64,000 nt of DNA, taken from NCBI GenBank assembly GCA_030411725.1, contig MU839842.1, positions 682,001-746,000 of the forward strand. The letters run 5' to 3'. Source of the stretch: Echria macrotheca (taxonomy: Eukaryota > Ascomycota > Sordariomycetes > Sordariales > Schizotheciaceae). Below are positions 44,494 to 55,755 of the stretch, in pieces; position 1 is the first letter of the stretch, and the number at the start of each line of letters is the position of its first letter. A program made the position numbers and the translations under genes. The notes below the pieces were generated by a model that was not told the DNA's origin, did no database searches, and saw only the letters and a program-made list of their open reading frames with translations.

Positions 44494-45931
44494 CTAGCCC
44501 TTGGCAACCTCAAACAGCGAGCTGATGAGGCTGCTCTTCGCTTCCCCAAGCTCCAACACGGCATCAATCTCCTCATCGATGTTTGCCAACAGCCGCTCCT
44601 TGTTCCAAACAGGTTCCCACCCAAGATACCGCTTGTTCACCGGGACCATACTGGAACTAGACATCAAATTAGCTTCAATTTCGTCTCGCCGGCTCTCAAT
44701 GGGGATGATTGCATACGTCGACTTCCACAGAATCGACACAAACTGCTCCGGCACACCCAGCACCTTCGCAGCAGCCTTGTCATCAGACCAAAGTCGCACT
44801 GTCGAGTCTGCAGCGAGACCCCGAGCCTCGAGGCGGACAGCCAGCCGTGTCAACAGCTCCCACCATTGCACTTCGTGCGCCTTGGCGGAGTAGTAGCCTT
44901 TTTCGCCGTCGGGAATCGGTTCCTTGAGGAGGATCTTCTCGACCATCTTCTCGTAAAGGGCAGTCATGTCCGAGATGTGCACAGCCGATACAGTCTATCG
45001 CATCGTGTCAGAGCCACCATATTGGTATCTTCTGGTTCTGTTCACTTACAATGTTGTTGGGAAACTTGCGCACTGACTTTGAAGAGAAGCAGCCTTGGAT
45101 GTAGACTGGCAGCAATACGGAGAGTTGATTCCACTGGCCGCTGCCTTTGCCATCTAAGTCCAGTCGTCAGTTCCAGTTGTCAGTCCCACAAATCGTGGAC
45201 GCCATTGCTTCGTTGCAAAATGCACTTACAAACCATAGGAGGTATCACGACGAAGCTCGTCACCCCCGTCGCTTTGGCACGTTCAATGACCGCGACGTCG
45301 GTCTTCCGGACCGGATACGAATCGGCAAGCTCCTTTTCCTTTTCGAACAGGCTCGTGTCTTGTGTTTCGCCCTGTGGCCAGCCAGTGGATGCCGAGAAGG
45401 CACTTTCCCCGGATGTCTGCATTGTAGATATCCCACCGTCAGCTGCTGGACAATGCCAAAAGACCGCCTCACTCACGTGGATGATATACGTCTCCTGCTT
45501 GCTAACTTCCTTCCGTTTGGCGAGTGCGGTAACCAGGTGAAGCGCGATCTCCGTGTTCAAGCCGCTTGCCGTGTGAATGACAATTCCAACTGTGAGAGTG
45601 TCAACCATGTGTTATTGATCTTGCCACATATAATAGTATCCCTGGGTTCACTCGTACCATTGTGACGTAGGACACTTTCAAGGACTGCACTTTCGTCGGT
45701 CAGGTCCAAGACAAGAACGATAATGCCCAATTTTGACAGCGCAGTTGCTTGTTCTTCGGTCCTGACGGCAGCGATGATGTTTGCCTTCTTGACGACGTTG
45801 TTCGTGGTGGCTAGAAAATGCGCTACGATCGAACCTCCTCTGTGGACAAGAAGTTAGTTTATGATGCACCTGTGTGACCGTGTTACATGCATGTAGCCGG
45901 CGGCACCGGTAATCAGAATATTGCTGCCCAT
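44494..45931 (-). CDS. NmrA-like/atypical SDR NAD(P)-binding reductase, six exons
   Basis: Exons are 45931-45891, 45839-45658, 45589-45477, 45416-45230, 45153-45050 and 44994-44494, giving 375 residues. The first intron (51 nt) must use a GC donor (AT|GCATGT) with an AG acceptor. Only that choice gives the Rossmann motif ILITGAAGYIGGSIVAHFLA; the nearby GT donor breaks the frame. Later signatures are IVIHTASGLNTE, YIIHTSGESAFS, FVVIPPMVYGKGSGQWN and VHISDMTALYEKMVEKIL. The fold is the NmrA/isoflavone-reductase/epimerase group of extended SDRs. In a phenolics cluster it may reduce a carbonyl or an activated double bond. The third intron (60 nt) is stop-free in frame, so retention would still code. 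It is divergent from the SDR at 46501. Confidence 0.85.
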
Positions 45932-46500
45932 ATTGATGTGAGAATTTCGGCGTGGTAGAAGAATGGTTAGGGGGAGTGCGAGAAGGCTGTAATTATACCT
46001 AAGGTGGGCGACGTGGGCGAGTTAATGATTGGCCCGGAGGGCTTGTGGACTTTGGCGGAGCGGGTAGAGCGGCAGAGAAGCATCCGGTGTGTCCGGTTTT
46101 CCGGGACATGACGGAGGATGGGGGTGTCCTGTCCCGGACTGGGAGCTCTTATCCTCCCAATCGGACAACAATCGGGCCGGCCATGACGGGACCCATAGTC
46201 CTGATTATCAAGATTAGATCGGAGACTTTTGTCAGCGTTGGTAGTTATCCTGATTGGAAATGTCAATCGTCGTGGAGTCTCGGTTCTGATTGTTAAGCAG
46301 ACTTCCCCTCCGGTTAGATGTATTGGTCCGTACGCGGTGCATATTCCAGCCGTCTTCATTCCCGATGTCATAAACTCGCAGCCACTAGTACGCATATATT
46401 AGTATGATACCAGAATGCGAAGAAGGTCAGCAAAAACGACGGCGTGACTTGAACTCATCAAATCTCAGCTGCCTCATCACATCCCATTGCCGTCTTCATA
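45932..46500. promoter_or_regulatory. divergent promoter with CCGG-N4-CCGG element
   Basis: 569 bp between the NmrA-like and SDR starts. CCGGTTTTCCGG at 46093-46104 is a perfect CGG-N4-CCG palindrome suited to a Zn2Cys6 dimer. A second CGG-rich block (TCCCGGACTGGGAG) lies at about 46132-46145. Confidence 0.45.
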
Positions 46501-47335
46501 ATGTCCAAGGCATCACCAATTGTTCTCATCCTTGGCGCAGGCTCAAACGTTGGCCGGCATGCTGCCAAGGCTTTCCGTGACAAAGGCTACAGGGTTGCTC
46601 TCGCGGCCAGGAGTGTCAAGGAGTCAGACAATACGGCAGAGCAAGTCTACCTGCCAATTGACTTGTCCGATCCAGCCTCCGTCCCCAGCGCCTTTTCGAA
46701 GCTAAGAAGCTCACTGGGTGTCCCAAGTGTTATTATCTACAATGGTCAGTGGTGAACCCTCATATGGTATGAGCTTGCGCAAAGAAAACTTACCAAGACT
46801 TGTTTCCTCCCGAAGCGTCAGCTGGAAAAGCCAATCAACCTAGCAATCCACTCTCGGCTCCAGTGGCAGACCTCACTGAAGCGTTGAACGTTAATACAAC
46901 AAGCGCATTCGTTGCAGCTCAACAAGCCGTCCTCGGATTCGAGCAGCTCCCGGCCTCTGCATCCAAAACTTTCATCTTCACTGGAAACGCGCTAAACACC
47001 ATGACGCTTGCGCCGCTCATGCTCGCTGGGATGGGCAAGTCTGCAACGGCACATATGATTCAGTCCGCTGCTGCCGCGTATGCAGATAAAGGCTACAAGT
47101 GAGTTTGATGTTTCTTCCAGCCTGACATGGTTAATGTCTTCGAGATCTAATACTAACTTGGTCGAGGTTCTACTACGCAGATGAGCGCAAGGCTGATGGG
47201 CGGCCTGCTTATATGGACATTGATGGAGCTGCGCATGGAGACGAGTATGTGAGGCTCGCAGAGGAGAATTCACAGGGGCCTTGGCACTATACTTTTGTCA
47301 AGGGTGTGGGTTACAAGCAGTTCCCATCAACTTGA
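46501..47335 (+). CDS. atypical short-chain dehydrogenase, three exons
   Basis: Exons are 46501-46744, 46798-47098 and 47167-47335, giving 237 residues. The cofactor motif VLILGAGSNVGRHAAKAF and the basic VALAARS loop fit an NADP-binding classical SDR. The catalytic region does not: where SYK is expected it reads FTGNALNTMTLAPLMLAGMGK, keeping the Lys but with Ala at the Tyr position. The closing YYADERKADGRPAYMDIDG block is shared with a fungal SDR subgroup I know only by its look. It may use another acid, be non-catalytic, or act as a reductase on very reactive carbonyls. The first introns interrupt the frame right after VIIYN. It closes the cluster on the right. Confidence 0.82.
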
Positions 47336-48296
47336 CCCTTGCAGGGTTAATGATAGTAATCTACCTCTGAATCACCAGTACCTAAGCCTATCAAGACAGT
47401 GAGAACCTGCTTGGTGTTCTGCAATACCTGTGTACTGTGCGAACTGCTCTCGGCGACGTCCGAGGTGGCCTACTAACTAACGAGCAGTGGAACGCTCCTC
47501 CCTGAAGCTGACGGTCACGCTGACCACTCAGCAGCAGCCCAAACATCCCTCAGACCTGTTAAGTCGAGACGGAGACCCGTCGGATAGCAGGAGCATACGG
47601 ACCGGCACCACCTGTATTTATCCAGTCGAGGGCTCACCTCTTCTCTTCCCCAAAACAAGCATCTTTAGCACCAGGCTCTGAGGTGCCTACCTAGTGGGGC
47701 CCAGTCCTTGGAGTTGAATATCAGGCTGGTGGGCGAGATGAGCTCCTGCAGAGTCCATCCACGCGTGAACCAGCGGCTGGACCGAAATGCGCCGTCGTCG
47801 GATTTGTCGACATCGGCAAGGTCAGCTTAGCAGATGGCAGGGTTCGCGATACCAGGCAAACATGGAGTTGATTGCCCCCGACAGCTCCGAGCTGCTGGTC
47901 TTGTCGATGCAGACTGTATTACTTGACCCGTACTGAGTTATCAGGAGGTACGAGGAGCAGTTCTCTTATTAATGAGTCGACGCCAGGGTTGGCGGCGTCA
48001 GAAAACAGTTTTCATTGGATTAAAACTAAAGAAGATTATGAATGAGGGGCCGCGCCGAACTGCCGTTTCCGCGATCCGGGAATCTATTTTGATATGGTCG
48101 AATGGTAGCGTCGATCTAGGTGTCGGCTATATCCAATATTAAAACCCACCCGACATCCGAGTTGTTCCTGTAAATAGATGGATAGATAAAGCGGGCGACC
48201 CATCTGAGTCTTTTGTTTTTTTTGGTGGTCCGTCATCTTTTCTTTCTGATTGCCACAACACGCGGCCGTCACGATAGCAGAAAGAGTACCCGAATC
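47336..48296. other. intergenic, right border of the phenolics cluster
   Basis: No gene supported. The next gene to the right is an unrelated small secreted protein, so the cluster probably ends here. Confidence 0.5.
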
Positions 48297-48625
48297 ATGT
48301 CGATGACTATCTCGTGGCACTTCCGCGCCCTCTGGCTGGTGGCCTTGTGCGTCTTCGCTGTTCCGAGCTGGGGGGCGAGTGTTCAGCCTAGGCAGGGGTG
48401 AGTGATTCCATGTGAACATGGGTTTGTCCTCCTATCTAACGAGTTGTTTGTTTCTTTCGTTTTCTTTTTAGCGGTATCATCAGATGCAATTGCTCGACTT
48501 CGAAGCCTGAGAAAGATGCGAAAGTGAAAGGACTGTGTGATCTTGCGGGCGGCACGCAGAAGGTCATTTATGGAGATGGTGTGTGGGCCGTGGTAAGTCT
48601 TGCTGCGATTGTTTTTTCTTTCTTT

Positions 48626-48662
<37 letters not shown>

Positions 48663-48995
48663 AGTGTATATGGTAGGTTTTGATACGCTGACATATTTGT
48701 GGGCATATAGTGTCTCACCACCGACAGGCAGAAGGCTGCCTCGGTATTTACTGATGACAACTGCGCCGCCAACTTCGGGAGCGGCTATAAGGCGGATTGT
48801 CAAGCGAATGGCAGGATCCCGGGAGGGGCGAACAAACCTAGCATGGTTCCAACTTATAACGGCTGCCCCGTAGAGGCGGATAGCTGTTGCGATGCTGTCT
48901 CGAAGCTCAACGCGTCGGCCATGTTTGACATCAGTGGGGTGGACTGCTGTGCCTTTGTCCAAGTGTTTTGTAGGATGGTGCCTTTGAAGGATTGA
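48297..48995 (+). CDS. secreted cysteine-rich protein, three exons
   Basis: Exons are 48297-48397, 48472-48592 and 48711-48995, giving 168 residues. The signal peptide is MSMTISWHFRALWLVALCVF with cleavage after PSWGA. Exon 2 gives RCNCSTSKPEKDAK and GLCDLAGGTQKVIYGDGVW. Exon 3 gives the rest, with DDNCAANFGSGYKADC, DSCCDAVSK and VDCCAFVQVF. In all there are about eleven cysteines outside the leader. Exon 3 lacks an early ATG and is easily missed. Intron 2 (118 nt) carries a 30-nt T run (48628-48657). The first possible acceptor (CTGTAG, ending at 48663) leads to a quick stop, so the second (CATATAG) was chosen. Function unknown; an effector or wall-associated role is possible. Confidence 0.72.
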
Positions 48996-51040
48996 GTCCA
49001 AGTGCAAGTATTTGGTTGGCTGGAGGGTTGGGAAGATGTGGTCGTTTTGTTTGTTAACCGATGAAAATGTGGAGGTTGATGTGTTTTGGTCTGTGCCAGC
49101 AGGTACTGTTGATGCAATATCATAATGAGAAAGAGCTCATTACGGTTCACCGTTTGACAAATTTCAGAGCATATCAGCGACCTACGTTTACGGCGGCAAA
49201 CGCACCCTCTTTTGTAGGGCTTGGTGGTCGAATGAGCAGTCTTAGATGCAGCACATGTCTACCCAGACATAGCCGATAGGATTACCGACCAGAGGCTCTT
49301 GGTGAGCAATTACGAGATAGAAATCGATATGCTCAACAAAATGATCGCGAAATTGGGTAATTAGAAGAGTGAGGTCGAGGAAAAGCATAGACATGCACAC
49401 CTGGTGCTCGTGGCAGAACTTGGGGAATACCGAGCGAAAGGGGAAAGCGCGGGAGACGGCCTTGGAGACAGTCATGGGCATTGTGAAGCAGCTACCGGGT
49501 CATAATACTGATTTGCAGAACGACAGGTGAACGCTCGCGATTCTTCCTCAACATCCCGGTACCCTGGACCATAACGACTAACGGAAAATACAGTGGCCGA
49601 CCGCTTCCTCCCCCCCCCCCCCCAAACGATGATCCGTCAACAGGCATTTAGCACGGGTATTCACTCAGACAACAGCCGCTCCGACAGAGTTGTCTCGCTC
49701 CTCCTGGTCTCGTTAGACCACCGCAAAAGCATCGAGGTCGACGGGACATCGGGGCCGGCGATCGGGACCCTACTAGACCCGACATCGGTTAGCGGATGTG
49801 TCTCGTGGAAAGGGTGATGAGAATGGACCTCGGGGGATGCGTACCGGGGACTTTTCTTCCCGTCCGGGGCGGATGGCATGGGCGCGCGTTGATGGGCGTG
49901 GCAGGAACCACAGTTCGAGACGGTGGACCTGGAGCTAGGCGTCAGCTGGAGGCTGGACATGGCACGGCACAAGGTGAGATATGCGTACCATGCGCTCGGG
50001 GTATCTGCTGATTTCGAAGAGGTAGTTTCGCTGGGCGAGGAGCAAGGGGGCGACATTGTGAGGGTTGGTGTGCTGGGACGGGCTGGCTGGGTCGGTGTAT
50101 GGTTGGCTTTGGACGAGGCAGGACAGAGTCGTTCAGAGAAAGGGGTGTTGATTTCTGGTCTCCATCGCAACAAATTGTGAGGGACGGAAGCCTGGCTTTA
50201 TACCTGGACATCTTGCCATGGTACCGGGCGTTGGACACCATGATTTCGATGCGTAACGTCCAGGGATGGCGGTCACGATTTCGTGCATTGTTGCAAGGCT
50301 CGTCACCTTGTTGGGCAGGATGGATTGTAGTTTTGCAACGAGCGGAGAAGGATCCTGCACATTGGCGGTCCAGGGGGCATGTCGGACGGGAAGCCGTCGA
50401 GATGTTGGAGAAACTCCGGTCTAAACCGCTTGGGGTAAGCCAAGAGCCTTTGCTGATTGGGTCACGAGCCGGTACCTGAACCCGCCGCGACAAGTCCTAG
50501 GATTTCTTTCGCGCACCCGCAACCAACTGCAGCCGAGGGGGGTGTGGACAGGCCGCCGGGGTCACAGGGAGTAAAAGCCATCCCGGAGATCTTGCATACG
50601 CCTCGTTCCGAGTTTGGCCCTCAAAAAAGTAGTTTTGCGACCGCCAGCCAGGTGTCATCTGTGATGAAGTTTGGGCAGCCGTCTCTTCCCCCGAGCGAAT
50701 CAGGTGCTACCTGCACCAGCAGGCCCCTGCAGGCCTAACGTGGGCGGTGTCTGTGAAGATTGTAGTTTTGTACGGCCAATCATCTTCATTTTCCCGGTTG
50801 CCTGCCATGAGAAAGATTGTAGTTTTGTTCGACCAATCAAGGGCCTCCGGGCATCTGCTGCGTCGGTCGCTTCCCTTCCATCTCATCAAATCCCGCCCAC
50901 CTCATCTTTCCCAACAGCGAGCGAACATCTCACCCCAGACTCTTTCAACGCTCACCACCCTCGACCACCTTCATCCCAATATCTCTCTTCTGTCTCTGTC
51001 TTCACCTGCACACTTTTCCTAGCTGACTATCGCCATCAAC
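48996..51040. other. 2-kb gap with promoter repeats
   Basis: A 14-C run lies at 49610-49623. The motif GTAGTTTTG occurs four times between 50327 and 50827. The last two copies sit in a 26-bp direct repeat (50757-50782 and 50814-50839, 24 of 26 identical), each ending in a CCAATCA box, about 200 bp before the Clr5-domain gene. No gene supported. Confidence 0.5.
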
Positions 51041-53685
51041 ATGTCTTGGACCCAACCTACGCCTAACCGGGGCGAGGCTCCCGCTCGGCCAAACACCATC
51101 GCTCACCCTCCTGGTCAAACCATTCCGCAGAGCAGCTATGTCACGAACGTGTACGATGCACGCCGACCACCCAGCTTTCGGCCTCTTGCAGTGCGGACTG
51201 AGCCCGCCACCGCAGCTTTGATGTCAACACCACCCAAACCCCCATCTCAATTTCATCAAGGGGTGACAGCATTTCCCTCTGGCCCCATGCTTGATGCGTC
51301 CGGTTCGACCACAGGCCCATCCAGCTCCACCATGTCCACCCGCAAGAGGAAGGCACCCACCCTCCGCGCGAGTGATTGGGAGCCCATGAAGGAGCGCATC
51401 ACCGAGCTCTGGACCGGTGACGGGAAATGCACCATCGCCAGCTTGGAAGAGACTTTAATGCTTGAATTTGGTTTCACCGCCACGTAAGGGCCTTCATCAT
51501 CAAGTCAACGATATGGCTAACCGGAAATCAGAGGGCGACAAATATCATTGCAGATCAAGAAGTGGGGTTTGGAAAAGAACACGAAACCGGATGAGTCGTT
51601 GTTCATGGCCCAAAGGCAGAAGTACCGACGGTTGAACGAGCCAGGGAAACGCGACCTCAGGTTCCGAGTCCGAGGGAAGGAACACCCTGCTGAGGATCTC
51701 GCGCGGTGGGAGACAAGATTGGCAACGAATCAGGACCTTGCTCAGGGAAAAAATGCCCCAAAGTGGGAGGAAATGAGAACGATACTGCAACGCAACCCAT
51801 CCGAGCCGCCAGGTAACCGCCCCCCTCCCCATTTCCCCAAGTTTCGAATGCTAACTCGCGTTCTCGAGCAGAAACCCCGGCTGGTGTCTCATATTATACT
51901 GCCAGCCCTTCCAGTGCCGCGTTGTCGCCGAATGACGACCAAACCCGCGTCTCCACGTCGTCAGTCGTCCACTCACCATCCCCATCAGTTCACTCATGGC
52001 CGATCGGCCACCCGGGCACACCCAATCCGGGCCGAGCGACATCACTCGCCCCGTCCACCGTCTCCACTCCGCGGCTCTTGGAGGAGACAAACTTTGAAGG
52101 GCACAGCCCTGCTCCATGGAACGATGAGGTTCAGGACGCAATCGTTATGATTGCGAGGTCTGATCCATTTCTTCAGTCCTATACTGCGACTGATTCGGCG
52201 TCGCTCATTCTCAAATCGACTAGACATCAGGAAATTCTGACGCGCGAACTCTTTGAACTACAGCAAACCCTCGGGGTTACCCACCCAGCTACAGTGGACA
52301 AGACTATACGCCTCCTAGACTTGCTCATGAAGGGGAACAAATTCAAGGCGGCCGAAGAACTGGCAACAGATACCTTCCTGCCCTTGCGGGCGGCCGGTAA
52401 CAAGGAGGCGGTCTGCCAAATACTTTCCCGGCTTTGCAGGATATATATGTGGCGCGGCGACTTGGAGAGGGCGGAAAAGGTGGCGAGGAAGGCGGTTGAC
52501 ATGGCGCCGCCGAGCATGTTCGGCTTTGCATTACGTTTGAAATTTACGCTTGCACGTATCTGTTATCATAGCGGGTCGGTAAAAGGCTATGAACGTGCCG
52601 AAGCGAATATTTCTCAGTTGCTCAACCTGGAGACTGGAGAAGCCCTTTACGAGTCCATGCAGGCATGGGCGCAGGAGCCCATGGCCATGATGGCTACTAT
52701 TTGCTCCGACACGGCCCGCCCATATGAAGCCGATGTTTGGATCTCTCGCACGTTACGATCCATCGACGCTAACGACTCCACTGGTCGTCTCTCTCCGGCG
52801 TCATTCGCTCTCCTAGAATACGCTAAGACCATGGTCCAGAGATGGAGGTGGAGGGAGGCAGAAGAGATAATTTGCCCGAACCTCGCCCGGTGTGTAGCAG
52901 AGTATGGACAGGAGCACATAGTTACGAGCACTTGGATGGTGTTTCGCGGAAACATATTCGCATGTCGCGGCGCCTGGGGAGAGGCAGTTACATGCTACCT
53001 CGCATCGATCAGCGCCGTGGAGAAGATTCTTGGGCCTCGTTCACCGTCATTGGAAGTGAGATCGTTCAACCTCTATCGCGTATACTCAGAAGATCAGGCT
53101 TGGGATAAAGCCAGTGGTGTCGTATTCAAATACCGCCACCTTTTCAATGGGGATTTGTCTCCTGTTCCTTTCATGGAAGCCGAAATCCTTGATGCAGATG
53201 GGAGCCACCTCGAGGCCTACAACACCGCTTGGGGACATTTTATGGTGGTACGTGCGCTTGCACCCCATCCTCGAAGAATCTGGGAGTACAATATCATGGG
53301 ACGAATTCTGCGAAACGTTGGGCGCCAGAAGGAATCGCTGGAACTCGGTACACATACACTAGCCATGGCTAACACGCTTCATGGGCACTTGCACCCGCGA
53401 GCGATAGAGTGCAAGGACAATCTCGCCAGGACCTACATGGCCTCCGGAAATAACTTGAGGGCCATTCAGCTGATGGAGGAGTGTGTGGGGGAGTTCACCG
53501 CACATGCGGAGGTCGGGCCGGATCACTACCTCACACGGCGGTCGAAGGAGGCGTTGACGGAGTGGCGGGGTTCCGAAAATGTCACTATTCCTTTTATCCA
53601 GGAGCTGGATGTGGCCATGGGGGATGTTGACATGTTTAATTCCGTTCCTAATTTTGGACAGAGTGCGCAGATAGAACTCTGGTGA
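51041..53685 (+). CDS. Clr5-domain protein with TPR-like helical repeats, three exons
   Basis: Exons are 51041-51483, 51532-51812 and 51872-53685, giving 845 residues. After a Pro/Ser-rich N-terminus with a KRK basic stretch, residues about 117-170 form the Clr5 domain (WEPMKERITELWTGDGKCTI, then GFTATGRQISLQIKKWGLEKN). It is assembled across the first splice. A Ser/Pro linker follows. From about 370 to 810 come alpha-helical repeats of TPR type (for example RGDLERAEKVARKAVDMAPP and HPRAIECKDNLARTYMASGN). Clr5 domains occur at the N-terminus of fungal nuclear or regulatory proteins, one of which affects cellulose response. A regulatory scaffold role is inferred. Promoter: duplicated CCAAT boxes. 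Confidence 0.85.
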
Positions 53686-54484
53686 GGAACAAGCTGGCTA
53701 CATATGGGACGCTCGGACGGATTACGGTAGATTGTCTAGATAGGTTTTCATTCTCCCAACCTCATCACCGCGCACCGCACCCTGTCAGGTCACGGGCATA
53801 TACCAGAGGCTTATGTACCTTTAGGGAATGAAGTCCAATGAACTCTGAATGCTGGACGTGTAAAGCCGGTTACGCTGATACAAGGTATCCAGCTAATGCC
53901 TCACAGCCTCTGCGATCTTCACAAAACATCATACATTGCAACTAGTAGCTAGTACCTTTCTTGCTTCCATGGTAAAACCTCAACCAGGCCTTCCATGCTT
54001 GCAGCTGCAACACAATCCCCCCGCCCGACAAACGCCAAGACGGCACACCACCCTCAAGAGTCACCACTTGCCTTTCCTCGTCACCACGACACCACTTACA
54101 CGGGCTGATGGAAGAAAGAAGTACGACTGAGACCCTCTGGTAACTCAGACTCCAGGTACGAAGAAAACACCAAACTAAAAAGAGAGTTTAGTTACGCAGC
54201 GCCCATCACCCGTCACGCTGTGCAGAACAAACAAATACACACCGCCCCTGCCCAATATAGTATCGAGAATTGCCACGAGGCTAAGAACGGGGAAACCGGC
54301 AAATCAATGCGGCGATCCAGACTACGTAGATCTCCGAATATCCATCTTACGACGCTACATCTTGAAGGGAAAAAGGTCTACACATGACCTCTACACCTTT
54401 TCATCCATAACACAACCCTTTCTGCCGTGAATAACGCGACGCAAAGCAGCTAAAGACACTTACCCCTATCTACCTAGCACCTAC
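53686..54484. other. intergenic, no gene seen
   Basis: The 3' flanks of two convergent genes. TACCTAGC-like motifs occur at about 53940 and 54475. Nothing coding seen. Confidence 0.45.
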
Positions 54485-55755
54485 CTAGTTATTATTATTC
54501 TGCTGCTGCTGCTGGTAATAAGCATCCTGCTGCTGCCGATCCCACGCATCCTGCTGCCTCTGCCTCTCAGCCTCGGCCGCCTCCCGCCTCCGATCCTCCT
54601 GCTCCCTGATCTGCCTCGCATACTCATCCTCCCTCCACCGATCCTGCTCCCGCTCGCTCGCACTGAGTCCCACATTCCCCATCGGATACCCCCCTCCCCC
54701 TCCCCCACCAACATACCTCCCCGTCCTCCCCGTCCTCCCCCTCCCGCCACAGAGACACCCAAGACAATAACACGCCAAGACGCAAAGCCCAACGAGAAAG
54801 ACAAAACCCACCACACCGCCGCCAATCGCCCCGGCGGAGAAGGTATATCCATTACCAGGGACAGGGGTAGCAGGGATACTCCCATCCCCTCCAGACCCTC
54901 CAGACCCTCCTTGACTCCCATTCCCATTCCCATTCCCATTCCCACCCCCATTCCCACCACCAGAACCACCACCAGAACCAACAGTATCCCCAACCGCAAC
55001 CCCAGGACTAGGCATCTCCCTAAACCAAACCGCCGCCCCAGCCGGCCCAGTCCCGCAGTACACCACCACCGTCGACGAGACATCCGAAACAGTCCGATAG
55101 ATCGTATCCGTCTTGCAGGTCGACCCCGTCCCGCAACGACTGCTTCCTCCCGCCGGGCCGAGGACGGCGGAGTTACCTGCCTCGCAGGATGTGTAGAGCG
55201 TGCAGGGATGAGACGGTCCGGAGTCGCAGCAGGTCGCGAAGGAGGCGGAGGTGGAGAGGGTGCTACTTGCGGGGCAGGAGCCGGGGGAGTCTGTTCGGGA
55301 TTGTGATTAGTGGGTTGTAAGATAGTTTTCTTTCCTTCCTTTGCTTTTGCCTTTCCATTTGCCTTTCCTTTTTATTCCACCAAAAGAAAGGTTGCCAAAA
55401 AAAAGTAAGAAAATAAGAAATAAAAAACTTGACGCCAACACGGTGTCGAGTGGTTAAGGTAGGATGGGATAGGAAAACGGGGGGAGTTACAGATGGGCGT
55501 CCCGGATTGGAGACCGACTTGGGACCAGCCTACGAAATGGGGGTCTGCCGATGCCGTGGGTGCTGCGGGGGGCGTGGTTGTCGGGGTTGGAGAGGATGGT
55601 GTGCCGGTCGTAGCGGCGGTGGACACGGCCGGGGCCGGGGCCGGAGCCGGAGCCGGGGCCCGGATGTTGGCCGGCATTTGGCGGGAGGGAGGATTGGTGT
55701 CTGGTGGTCGGGTTTCTTCCTCCGAGAGTGCTTGCGCGCCGAGGAAAGGGGCCAA
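54485..55755 (-). CDS. single-pass membrane protein, Gly/Asn-rich stalk and Gln-rich tail
   Basis: Two exons are clear: one ending at 55491 and one at 55290-54485, with a 200-nt intron between them (GTAACT...GAACAG). The 5' end is unresolved. The frame around 55755 gives VLAPFLGAQALSEEE, a good signal-peptide end, but no in-frame ATG precedes it. The order is: leader; Pro/Ala/Thr stretch; a Cys-containing ectodomain (SFATCCDSGPSHPC, SRCGTGSTC, VVVYCGTGPAG); a Gly/Asn-Gly-rich stalk; a membrane span (GGGVVGFVFLVGLCVLACY); and a charged, Gln-rich cytoplasmic tail ending in Gln and Asn runs. This is the plan of many fungal wall-sensor-like proteins. A one-base frameshift or a missed first exon explains the start problem. 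Confidence 0.6.
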
